Assembly (NCBI GenBank): GCA_009602725.1
Contig: WELB01000150.1
Location: forward strand, 323,831 to 366,402
Direction of reading: 5' to 3'
DNA length: 42,572 nucleotides
DNA from: Spirogloea muscicola
Taxonomy: Eukaryota > Streptophyta > Zygnematophyceae > Spirogloeales > Spirogloeaceae
The position numbers were made by a program, and so were the translations under genes. Shown one piece after another: positions 29,925-38,641 of the stretch; the stretch's first letter is position 1; each line of letters starts with the position of its first letter. The notes below the pieces were generated by a model, which was not told the origin of the DNA, searched no databases, and saw only the letters and a program-made list of their open reading frames with translations.

Positions 29925-31335
29925 GGCGCAGACAGGCGCAGGGGGTGGGGCCTTTGTTGGAGCGGGTGGTAGCTGAAGTGGAGAGCGGCCCGCTGCCCTT
30001 CCAGGCTTCTCTCCGCGCTGCCCGCGACGGGCTCCTGGCGGCCCACCCCGACATGTCGAAGCAGGTCGTTCCGTTCGTCCACCTCGCGCACACCCCCGAC
30101 CTGCGAGCCCAGGCCGGCTTCACTGCGCCTATGACCAGGTGGTGGAGCTCCTCCCGCCGCACGACCTTCGAGGGCGCGCCCGGATCCTCTCCGCCTCCTC
30201 CCCCGGGGCAGCGGCGTGGTTATCAGCGCTCCCAAGCTACGCGGCGCTCACAGTACCCGACGAGGTTTTCAGGACGGCGGTTCACCGGCTCCTGGGCCTC
30301 CTCCCTCCCTGCCTCGTCGGGGTCCAACAGTGCGAGTGCGGTGCCCGCCACGATGACCCTGCGGCGTTGGCTGCCCGTATGCTCCGCTGCGCGCAAGGGG
30401 GCGAGCAGACCGGTACACACGACCTCCTGCGCGACGCCATGCAGGGGTGTGTTCCTGGAGGCCGGCTACAAGGTGGCAGTGGAGAATACGACAATTATGC
30501 CCATCCAGCGGGGCGCCGACGGACTGCTTCACACCCGACGCGCTGACCTAGTTGCCATCCCGCCCGGCGGAGGTCCGCGTATCATCGCAGATGTGGTGAC
30601 TGCAGATTGCGTCGACGCCGCCAACCCCGTAAAATCGGCGACGCTCGCTGGGCATGCGGTCGGCTTTGGCGGCTCAGAGTAAGGAGCGCGAGTATGCTGA
30701 CCACCCTCCAGGCGATGACTTCGCGGCCCTGGCCATTGACGTTCACGGGGCCTTCGGCAGCGGCTGGTTGGATCCAGCAGCTTGCCCGGCAGGCCATCGA
30801 GCGGCGGCCGGGTTCGCCCGGCTTCAATGCTGCTGGCTCTCCTCACTCGTAACTACGGAGTGGTCCATCCTTCCCCGTTCTGCCATCGCCTCTTCAGGCC
30901 CCGCAGTCGCTGCTTAGCTCGTACTTTGGCCCCTTCGAACCTTGTCAATTCTTTTTGGGCTGGCTTCTCACAGCCCTTGCCCCCATTGGGAGAGCCACTT
31001 CAATGCTGCCGGCTCCCTTGCTCAGGTGTTTCGAATGAGGCTGGCGGTCTCGCTCCAGCACTCTTTGGCTCATGCGTTCCACATGCGCGCTGGCCGCGCT
31101 ATGGCTGCTGCCTCAGGGTCTCGGCAGAGTGCCGCTTTTCCTGCTTCGAGTTGTTCTAATTTGCTGTTGCTCACTCGTGGCTACTGAGCATCCATCTGCA
31201 TCATTTGTGTCTTCGTGTGTAGTTTTGTCTTTCCGGGCTCTGTTTTGTGGCCCTTGAGGCCTGCGGACATTGTCCATTCGTTTCTGGGCTGGCTTTGCTA
31301 GCCTGTCCTTGCCTATGGGCGAGCCTTTCCTCCGT
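29925..31335 (+). mobile_element. REL-type LINE lineage A, RT end to 3'UTR, with nested insert
   Basis: Starts in the post-RT region (VGPLLERVVAEVESGPLPFQ), then VELLPPHDLRGRARILSASS, PDEVFRTAVHRLLGLLPPCL, knuckle CECGARHDDPAALAARMLRC, frameshift near 30445, RRADLVAIPPGGGPRIIADV, DCVDAANPVKSATLAGHA and a second frameshift near 30660. It is interrupted at 30839-31003, then continues AGSLAQVFRMRLAVSLQHSL and ends LLLLTRGY (TGA 31185-31187). The 3'UTR reaches the hairpin near 31286 and ATGGGCGAGCC. It lies head to head with the lineage B copy to its left. Confidence 0.85.
30839..31003 (+). mobile_element. Nested 165-bp 3'-end insertion with target-site duplication
   Basis: The insert starts exactly at the codons for LLTRNY-stop and runs through the 3'UTR to GGGAGAGCCACTT. 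The host reads CTTCAATGCTGCTGGCTC before it and CTTCAATGCTGCCGGCTC after it, an 18-base duplication with one mismatch. Body sequence is absent. Confidence 0.9.
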
Positions 31336-31610
31336 TGGGGCCTCTCAGGACAGACAAATGCGGCTGCTCATATTCCATAGCGGCTGTCAAAGTCAGCCGG
31401 GTGCATACAGAGAGTGTTCATGATTGTCTCAGCGGAGCCACAGGCTAGGCAAAGAGAGAAAAGAGAACGCTCTAAGTTTCCCGTTGCGTCGTCTTGTGTC
31501 TAGCTGTGTCATTTTTCTTCAAGAGACAAGGGGGCCGTGGTATGTGTCCCCCCACCCGGCCTGCCCATTAAAGCGGGGGAAAATGCGCTCTTATAAGCAC
31601 CCCCGTGCCA
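31336..31610. other. Mixed small repeat debris
   Basis: 31358-31420 is a version of the small repeat also at 8885 and 16680 (AATGCGGCTGCTCATATTCC...GTGCATACAG). 31470-31520 resembles a LINE 3'UTR (GTCGTCTTGTGTCTAGCTGT, cf. 17740). The rest is not recognised. Confidence 0.5.
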
Positions 31611-32225
31611 GCAATAGAAAGATGAGCCGAGGGGAGGAAGAGCCCGCTGGCAACCCCGCTGCCGCTGCGCAAGCCAGAGGCTGCTACAAGGGCGCGTCCG
31701 ATCCGGCGGTGCAACGCTAGCGCTTGGGACCGCCGGAGTGACATAGACAGACACATGCGATAGCAGGACACAAGACCCAGATACACTGACAGCTCTTCCA
31801 ATATAAGGCAGGGGCTGTGCATAGCCAGCCCAGAAAAGGATGGACAAGGTCCAAAGGGCCGAAAGGCGCCCGAAGCACGCAGTGATGCAAGAGACTACGG
31901 CGGATAGGAACCCCGACTTAGTAGCCGGCAAGTCGGAGTAACTTGCAGCTGGAAGTAAGGCACCCCCACGAGGCAACCCAAAGAGCTGTTCCCAAAGGCC
32001 TTCTACTTCGCGGCCCCGCTGGTCAGCGGAAGTTACAAGGACCTTCGTAACACCCGTGACTGTCCATGGCCAGCGAGTAGAAGAAAGACTCTTTTAAACA
32101 AAGGGCGATGGCTGTGGTTGGCCAGCCAGAAAAAGTGGCAGGGTAGGAGAAAGACTCTTCCAGTAGAGGGCGATGGCTGTGATTGGCCAGCCCAGAGAAG
32201 CATGAGAGGTAGAAGATTCGCCATT
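31611..32225 (-). mobile_element. Series of minus-strand LINE 3' ends
   Basis: 31619-31800: C-terminal domain of a distinct sublineage (SMSLRRSQALALHRRIGRAL). 31805-31990: a tail with SYSDLPATKSGF and GGACCTTGTCCATCC. 32080-32210: two units with a TGGCTGTGGTTGGCCAGCC or TGGCTGTGATTGGCCAGCC hairpin and TCTTCCAGTAGAGGGCGATG, the minus-strand counterpart of the 18050-type tails. Confidence 0.6.
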
Positions 32226-32640
32226 AGTTGGTCCTTGTGTTGAGGACCCAGTGGCCATACGTGAGTCGCTGTGTGCTTCAGCGCTTTTCTGGCAGTTAAA
32301 GGGCCAATTTACACCGGGACGGACGGGCGGACGCCTGGCGTCCGCTCTGTCAGGGGGGTGGACGCGGCCAAGGAGGCCGATGCCGCCTGCACGTGCAGAA
32401 CCGTATTTGAAACTTCGTGTGTTGGGGGTGGGGAGTGCCAGCTGTCCCTCAGCCAGGCCGATTTGCTCACTTGTGGGTACTGAGCTTTCCTCTGCATCGT
32501 TTCTGTGTTCTGCAGTATGTTGTAGTGTAGTCCTTTCTCCGGCTCCTCTTGCTTTGGCTTTGGACATTGTCCATTCTTTTTTGGGCTGGCTTGGCCAGCC
32601 CCTCTCTTTTCTACGGGCGCGCTTTTCTGAAGGGACGGGA
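32226..32640 (+). mobile_element. LINE last codons and lineage A 3'UTR
   Basis: The phrase ACTTGTGGGTACTGAGC near 32468-32484 is a stop region. A full lineage A 3'UTR follows: GTTGTAGTGTAGTCC, GGACATTGTCCATTC, hairpin GGGCTGGCTTGGCCAGCCCC at 32583 and TACGGGCGCGC. The upstream 240 bp has no recognised match in the window. Confidence 0.6.
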
Positions 32641-32689
32641 GGGGACGGGAGTGGACGAGGGAGAGGGGGGGGGGTGGACGGAACTGGGC

Positions 32690-35105
32690 CCTCCTCCCCG
32701 ACCCAGTTCCGTCGTCGAGGGGGACGAGGCGGACTATCGGGCGCTGCACCAGGTGTTCCAACACATGGCCCGGAATCACGTCCCTGCCAGCATCCGCGGT
32801 GTGCTCTGTGCCAGCACCCTGCTGGCCCTCAGCAAGGTCAATGGCGGCGTCCGCCCCATTGCCATCGGCGAGGTCCTGTACCGCCTGGTGGGTAGAGCAC
32901 TTTGGCAACAGCACGCCGATGCGGCCCGGACACACCTGGCGCCACACCAGTATGGCGCAGGCCGCGGAGCGGCGGCGAGGCGGTGGTCCACGGGGTGCGG
33001 GCTTCCCTCGACTTGCACCCCGAGTGGGTCGTGCTGGCGGTGGACGTCCGCAATGCCTTTTAACTGCGTCGACCGCGCCACAGTCGCCGAGGAGCTCCGT
33101 GCGGCCTTCGCCACCCTGCTGCCGTTCTTTCGGCTGGGCTACGGCCAGCCGAGTGATCTCCTATGGCGGCATGGAGCCAGAGGGGTGGAGGTCCTTCAGT
33201 CTTCCACGGGCACGCGTCAGGGGGACCCGCTGGCGGGGTTTTCCTACGCGCTGGCCCACGACCGCGCCCTGAAGGCCACGTCAGCTGCTCACCCGGGCGT
33301 CCTCATGCCCGCGTATGCCGACGACACCACCCTAGTCGGGCAACCAGACGAGGTCTTGGCTGCCTTCGCCACGCTCGAGGAGCAGCTGAAGGAGATCGGC
33401 CTGGACATCCGAGCGTCGAAGTGCAGCGCCTGATCCCCACAAGGGTTGCCAGCCCTCCTCTGCCTTCCCTCCGGCTGTCAGACACCAGCCGGGGGCCTCA
33501 CACTCCTCGGGGTTACATTGGGCTCACCTGCCTTCGTGGACGAGCAGCTGCGCAGCAAGCTGCAGGAGCACCTCAAGCCGGCGGCCCGCCTCCCTGAGCT
33601 GCACGATATGCAGCTAGGGCTTGCCATGCTGACGCGCAGCATTGCCCGCCGTCCCCTGTACCTGGCTCGAGCCCTTCCCCCATCCCCGGCGACGCAGGCC
33701 GCCTATGCAACCTTCGATGCCAGTATCCTGGCCAGCACAGCGGCCCTGGTCCAACACCCGGCCTTCCTGGAAACGCCGGCTGCAGTGCACCAGGCCTCCC
33801 TGCCTGTGAGCCGAGGGGGTCTGGGCTGCCGTCCGCTGGCACGTGCCTGCCGGGCAGCACACCTGGGGAGTTGGGCGCAGGTTGCGGCTTCGGTGGCCCA
33901 GCGCTTCATCCGGCATGGGGGCCGCCTCCTGGAGCAGGCGGCCGCGGACGTGGAGAATGGCACGTTGCCATTCCAGACGGCTCTCCGCTCAGCCCGGGAT
34001 GAGCTGCTTGCGGATCACCCCGCCCTGGGGCCACGGGCCGTCCCGTTCGCTCTACTCGCGCGCACGGCCGACCTGCGGGCCCAAGCTCGCTTCATGGCGG
34101 AGGTAGATGCGGCCTCTTTCTCCACGGCGCTGGGGCTTCTGCCCCCAGCCGACCTCCGGGGGCGCGCGCAACTGCTCTCGGCGTCCTCACCAGGGGCGGC
34201 TGCTTGGTTGTAAGCTCTGCCGATCCACGACGCGCTTCAGATGCCGGACGACGCATTCCGTACGGCGGTGCACCGCCTACTCGGCCTCCACCCACCATGC
34301 CTAGGTGGAGTACAACAATGCGAGTGCAGCGAGCGCAGCCCGGACGCGGCGTCACTGGCGGCCCATATGCTCCGGTGCGCACGGGGAGGGGAGCGGACCG
34401 GCACACATGACCTGCTCCGGAACGCGATGTTCGGCATATTTGTCGAAGTCGGTTACACTGGGGCGCTGGAGAACTCCAGCATCATGCCTCTGACTGCTGG
34501 GGCGGACGGCCGCCTCCACACCTGGCGCGCCGATCTCGTCGCTAGCGCGCTCGGCGGGTGGCCTCGGCTCATTGCCGACGTCGTCACAACGGACTCCTCG
34601 GATTCCAAGAGCGCTACACGCTCGGCGGAGGAGGCGGGCTACGCCGTCCGCCAAGCGGCCGATGCTTAGGATCGCAAGTACTCGGCGACGAGTTTGTCCC
34701 ACTCGCCGTCGACGTACACGGCCCCTTTGGCGCCAAATGGCTTGACCTACTTCACCACCTTGCGCGGCGAGCAGCGGCCCGCCGCCACGGGCAGCAGGGC
34801 GAGCAGCCTGGCTTCCATGTCGCCGGGTCCCTCGCCCAAGTTTTCCGGATGCGCCTGGCCGTCTCTTTGCAGCGGTCCCTAGCTTTTGCGGTCCACTTGC
34901 GCGCAGGCCGCGCTCTGGCGGCGGCCTCCGGCTTCCGTCAGGGCGACGTCTTTCCGCCTGCTAGCTATTGAGATTTGCATCTACTGACGAGAGGTTACTG
35001 AGATTTCGCTTACTGCTGTCTCAGTCCTTAGCACTCCGACTCCTTCAGACCTTGTCCATTCTTTTGGGCTGGCCTCTCCCAGCCACCAGTTAATCTGGCC
35101 GCGCT
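32690..35105 (+). mobile_element. REL-type LINE lineage A-prime, RT through 3'UTR
   Basis: Starts in the RT (FQHMARNHVPASIRGVL, LALSKVNGGVRPIAIGEVLY). The catalytic block VVLAVDVRNAF is followed by a one-base T-run expansion near 33058 that creates a stop, and a second frame change lies near 32965. TGTRQGDPLAG and AYADDTTLVG are intact. Then come LTLLGVTLGSPAFVDEQLR, SRGGLGCRPLARACRAAHLG, LRGRAQLLSASSPGAAAWL with a premature stop at 34211, PDDAFRTAVHRLLGLHPPCL, knuckle CECSERSPDAASLAAHMLRC, RADLVASALGGWPRLIADVV, a frameshift after the nuclease, DEFVPLAVDVHGPFGAKWLD, VFRMRLAVSLQRSLAFAVHL and a mutated end (SY-stop at 34968-34971 before the usual LLTRGY). The hairpin is at 35070. The N-terminal region is missing. 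Confidence 0.88.
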
Positions 35106-35340
35106 TGCTTCCGTCCGCACTCGTGGCAAACAGAGCCGTTTCCTCCTTAACGGGGCCAGAAGGCGTCCTAGTCAGCGGCCGATGTGGCGCCTCCGTGGCG
35201 CGCGTCCGCGTCCTCGTCCGGGCGCGCAAGGTCGTAAAGTTCCATACACCGCGCGTTCCATACACCGCGCGACACGTACCCCTCCGTCCGTCCGTCCGTC
35301 CCGCTGTACGTTAGCCCTAAGATTTAGGGCTTAGGGCAGA
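35106..35340. other. Spacer with short duplications and a telomere-like patch
   Basis: GTTCCATACACCGCGC occurs twice in tandem at about 35239-35270. GTCC repeats at 35283-35300. 35316-35336 reads CCCTAAGATTTAGGGCTTAGG, a small inverted telomere-like patch. No gene recognised. Confidence 0.5.
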
Positions 35341-35651
35341 CACCCTCCGCTGTATGACGCCCTGCAGCTGCCAGACGATATCTTTCGCACGGCTGTCCAT
35401 CGCCTCCTGAGAATCCCCGCGCCCAGTCTTCCAAGAATGCCGCAGTGCGAGTGCGGAGATTGGGCGGCGGATCCGCCGAGCTGGCGGCGCACGTCCACCA
35501 CTGCGCAAACGGAGGCGAGCGAATGGCTGCCCAAGACCTCCTCCGGGATGCCATGTTCATTACTTTCCTGGAGGCAGGGTACACGGTGGCGATCAAGAAC
35601 TAAAACATTATGCCCATCCTGCAGAGGGCTGACGAACTCCATACCTGGCGG
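35341..35651 (+). mobile_element. REL-type LINE lineage D, knuckle region only
   Basis: Codes for LYDALQLPDDIFRTAVHRLL, knuckle QCECGDWAADPPELAAHVHH (frameshift inside), ERMAAQDLLRDAMFITFLEA and NIMPILQRADELHTW, with one stop codon (TAA near 35601). Divergent from A, A-prime, B and C, so a further lineage. At 35652 it is joined to a lineage A 3'UTR. Confidence 0.75.
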
Positions 35652-35765
35652 TGTGTAGTTTTGTCTTTCCGGGCACCGTTCTGTGGCCTTTGAGGCCTGC
35701 GGACATTGACCATTCTTTTCTGGGCTGGCTTTGCTAGCCCCTCTTCTTTCAGGGGGCGCCATTCA
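35652..35765 (+). mobile_element. Lineage A 3'UTR tail
   Basis: GTGTAGTTTTGTCTTTCCGG, TTTGAGGCCTGCGGACATTG and the hairpin GGGCTGGCTTTGCTAGCCCC at 35721, as in the copies ending near 8180 and 31300. No coding part. Confidence 0.75.
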
Positions 35766-36850
35766 TTCCTGGCCCCTTCGGACCTTGTCGATCATTTTCA
35801 GGCTGCCTGTTCACACCCCTTGCCCCCTTGTCCAGACTGGTTACGGCAGTGGAAGACGAGCGCCGCAGAAGGTTGAGGAGGCTGCCAGAGATTCAGAACA
35901 ATCCGAGGAGCCAGGCAAGACTTACTTCTCTAGCCACACCTGGTGCCACCGACTGGATCACCTCACACGCCGTCGCTAAAGCCTTCAGCATCAGCTCCGA
36001 GGCCTTTCGGACGTCGCTTCAACTCTGCCTCGGCCTCCCACCCAACTGCCTGATTGGGGTGCGCCAGTGTGAGTGCGGCTTCCGTGCAGAGGGTGCTGCG
36101 AGCTCGCCACTCACATCTTGCGATGCCCCACTGGACCAGAAGTAGTGGGCATCAACAACCTCCTCCGTGATGCCCTGGCGGGTTTGATGCGCGACGCCGG
36201 GTACCGTGCAGTCGTGGAAGTGAATAACATCATTCCTATCACCATGGATGCCCAGGGACGTCATCATCGCCGGACACCTGACATTATGGTCGTGCAACCT
36301 GGTGGAGGACCACGGGCCTTGGTCGATGGCGTTGTTACGGAGGCATATAAAGGTCCAGCAACGACACACATCGCTGGCCACGCAGTGGGCGGTGCAGAAC
36401 ATAGATGGCTGCAGCACTACCCCGATCACTGGCAATGCGATCAGCTCCTGCCAGCGGCAGTCGACATCTTTGGCTGTCTGGGTCCTCGCTTCCACACTCT
36501 CCTTCAGCATTTTGCCAATTCAGGCTGCACCGACGTGCAGATGTGTTTCCGGCTGAGATGGGCTTGCCAGCTGCATATCTGTCGTTCTTGCGACGACAAG
36601 TTTCGGCCTGTTTGCAGCGTGCTCAGGCTAATGCTTTGCAACAGAAAGCTCGGCGAGCTCTAGTTGGTGGCAGAAGGGCTCCGTATCTGACATCTAGTAT
36701 TCAGGCATCGATTAGCGACCTTTATGTTTTGACCCGTGGTTATTGAGCTGGTCAATGTGCTGTAGCACATGTAGGTCTTTAGATGTGCTTGCCTTTGTAC
36801 TTGGCCATTTGGCCTTCGTTTGTTCCAAATACACGAAATTTCTTGTCTAG
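35766..36850 (+). mobile_element. REL-type LINE lineage B, post-RT to 3'UTR
   Basis: Begins (after a short 3'UTR remnant) at RLVTAVEDERRRRLRRLPEI, then SLATPGATDWITSHAVAKAF, LPPNCLIGVRQCECGFRAEG, a frameshift in the knuckle, LRDALAGLMRDAGYRAVVEV, RRTPDIMVVQPGGGPRALVD (nuclease start; the usual RRTLDIV), VTEAYKG, then frame changes through LPAAVDIFGCLGPRFHTLLQ, LSFLRRQVSACLQRAQANA and SDLYVLTRGY (TGA 36744-36746). The lineage B 3'UTR with TTGGCCATTTGGCC follows. Confidence 0.85.
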
Positions 36851-37445
36851 CTGTGTGGTTTTTCATTTTTGGCCCAGGCCAGGGGACCCCGCTACCAGGA
36901 GCCCTTCTTCTTCTTCTGCTACCAGGAGGCCAGTTTCTCTGACCTGCGGCTGCTTAGCAGAAAGATCTGGTGTATTAGCAGTTGCTTAGCAGGGGTTACT
37001 GATTATTTCAAGGCTGCTTAGTTCCTTTTGTGCTAGCTATCAGCGCTTCCCCTAGCCCCTTCGAACTTTGTTCGCTCTTTTCGGGCTGGCCTTTCCCAGC
37101 CCTTGCCCCCCGTGGGAGGAGAGCCACTTCTTCTTCCCCAGCCCCTACCCTTCGTGGGTTAGGGTTTTTATCTCTTTCATCTGCATCTGAGGGAGAAGGC
37201 GCGCGGTGCGCATGAAATGGAAGGGTGGCCATCGGAAGCCAATGCCGGTGGACTCCCATGCAGCAGGGCCGCTAGCGCAGGTGTACCGCATGCGCTTGGC
37301 CGTCTCGCTGCAGAGGTCTATGGCCCGCGCGCTGCACCTGCGTGCAGGCAGAGCCCTCGCTGCTGCGTCTGGCTCTGGCCAGGGGACCCGCTTCCAGGAA
37401 CCCAGTCTCCCTGACCTGAGGCTGCTTAGTAGGGGTTACTGAGTG
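36851..37445 (+). mobile_element. Rearranged 3'-end units and an intact C-terminal domain
   Basis: 36870-37140: two partial SINE-like units sharing CTACCAGGAG and GACCTGCGGCTGCTTAGCAG, and a hairpin GGGCTGGCCTTTCCCAGCCC at 37083. 37252-37442: intact frame AGPLAQVYRMRLAVSLQRSM, ARALHLRAGRALAAASGSGQ, ending SLPDLRLLSRGY with TGA at 37440-37442. 37197-37232 is a partial copy of the 81-bp repeat (19869, 37876). Confidence 0.65.
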
Positions 37446-37469
37446 CTTCGTAGCTGCTAAGAGTTTACG

Positions 37470-37745
37470 TGTACTGAAACAAACGAAGGCCAAATGGCCA
37501 AGTACAAAGGCAAGCACGTCACGTACATATTGCAGGAGGCCCCTTAGTACCTTTGCACCAGAAAGCTGGGCGAACTCTAGTTGGTGGCAGAAGGGCTTCG
37601 TATCTGCCATCTAGTATCCAGGCATCGGTTAGCAACCTTTATGTTCTGACCCGTGGTTACTGAGCGGGTCAATCCACTGTAGGTTATGTAGGTCTTAAGA
37701 TGTGCTTGCCTTTGGCCTTCGTTTGTTTCAAATATACGAGATTTT
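37470..37745. mobile_element. Two lineage B 3' termini in opposite orientation
   Basis: 37470-37535 is minus strand (TTTGGCCTTCGTTTGTTTC in reverse). 37545-37745 is plus strand: last codons (LVGGRRAS-like, then SNLYVLTRGY, TGA near 37660) and the full lineage B 3'UTR ending GTTTGTTTCAAATATACG. Confidence 0.7.
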
Positions 37746-37870
37746 GCTTAGTAGCTGCTTAGCGCTTTTTAGGCCCCTCCATCATTTGGCCCCTTGGAAA
37801 CTTTGTCACGTCTTTTTCGGGCTGGCTTTTCACAGCCCTTGCCCCCGTTGGGATTGCCACTTCTTCTAAT
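37746..37870 (+). mobile_element. LINE 3'UTR tail upstream of the COX7a-like gene
   Basis: AGCTGCTTAGCGC, TTTGTCACGTC, hairpin GGGCTGGCTTTTCACAGCCC near 37829 and TTGCCCCCGTTGGGATTGCC. Same type as 13149 and 30892. It ends about 165 bp before the COX7a-like ATG. Confidence 0.7.
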
Positions 37871-37875
37871 TCGTT

Positions 37876-37956
37876 TTTGCACTCGCCTCTGCTTGAACTG
37901 TGTATTGGCTTGAATTGGCCTCCCTTTTCATTTCATGCGCCCCGCGCGCCTTTCTC
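37876..37956 (+). repeat. 81-bp inverted duplicate, copy 2 (5' of COX7a-like gene)
   Basis: Matches the reverse complement of 19869-19949 with one visible mismatch. It ends 80 bp before the ATG at 38037, so it lies in the promoter or 5'UTR of this gene, just as copy 1 lies ahead of the methyltransferase frame. Both copies have the same orientation relative to neither gene: here it reads with the gene, there against it. Confidence 0.85.
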
Positions 37957-38036
37957 TAATGCAGGAGTGGGGGAAGGGATGGTTGAGTCTGCCCGTCTCT
38001 CGCCCCGCCCCCCGGCCCTCCGCCCCGCCGCCAGCC

Positions 38037-38641
38037 ATGGCGGGCCCCGGCGGCGGCCCCGGCCAGCACGTCCTGGAGCAGCAGCGCTTCTTCCAGTCCG
38101 CCAAGGCCCTCACCCACCTGAAAGCCCCCCGCGACCGTTTCACCTCCGTCGTGAGCCCCTCCCCCTTCCGAGCTGCTCGCATCCGGCCGCCGCCAGATGC
38201 CGCCAGCCCTACTCACGCCGCCCGCCGCCCCGCCTCTGCTCTGCCGCCTTTGCAGCTCATCCCTGCCGCCTTCGCAGCCGTGGCCGGCGCTCTCGTGGTA
38301 AAGGCCACCCGCTTGCTCCTCACCCCCATGCCTGCCGCTTTCGCTGCCGCCGCCCCCCCACCAGTGTGGCGGGGGCCCTTCCTTCGCTGCTACCAGGCTG
38401 CAACACTATCCTGCTGTGCTTTGCTATGCTTGTTTGCTGCAAGGTCTCTGGCCTGTTGCCCGTTACCGTTTCCTCTCCCGTGAAACTCGTCCTTGCTATG
38501 ATGTGCGGCCCCTCCTTCCCTCCTTGTGCACGCCCCACCTCCTGCAAAGCCCCACGGGCTTCCTCAAGGCGGCTGCCACCTTTTCACCTGCAGGCGAGGG
38601 GCGTCTGGAATCTGGCTCATGGCTATGGCAAGATGGAGTGA
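38037..38641 (+). CDS. COX7a-like small mitochondrial protein, 3 exons
   Basis: Exons 38037-38150, 38256-38297 and 38594-38641, all phase 0, giving 67 residues. The first exon has EQQRFFQSAKALTHLKAPRD and RFTSV, the second is a membrane helix LIPAAFAAVAGALV, the third ends ARGVWNLAHGYGKME. Size, order and pattern (KQRYFQ...LKGP.DK.TSV, one helix, G...N...G.GKKE) match the plant COX7a-like family (At4g21105 type), a small single-span subunit assigned to cytochrome c oxidase in the inner mitochondrial membrane. There is no cleavable presequence, as in its relatives. The assignment is from remembered family pattern and should be checked by search. The intron before exon 3 is 296 bp; the upstream 81-bp repeat may be part of the promoter. 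Confidence 0.8.
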
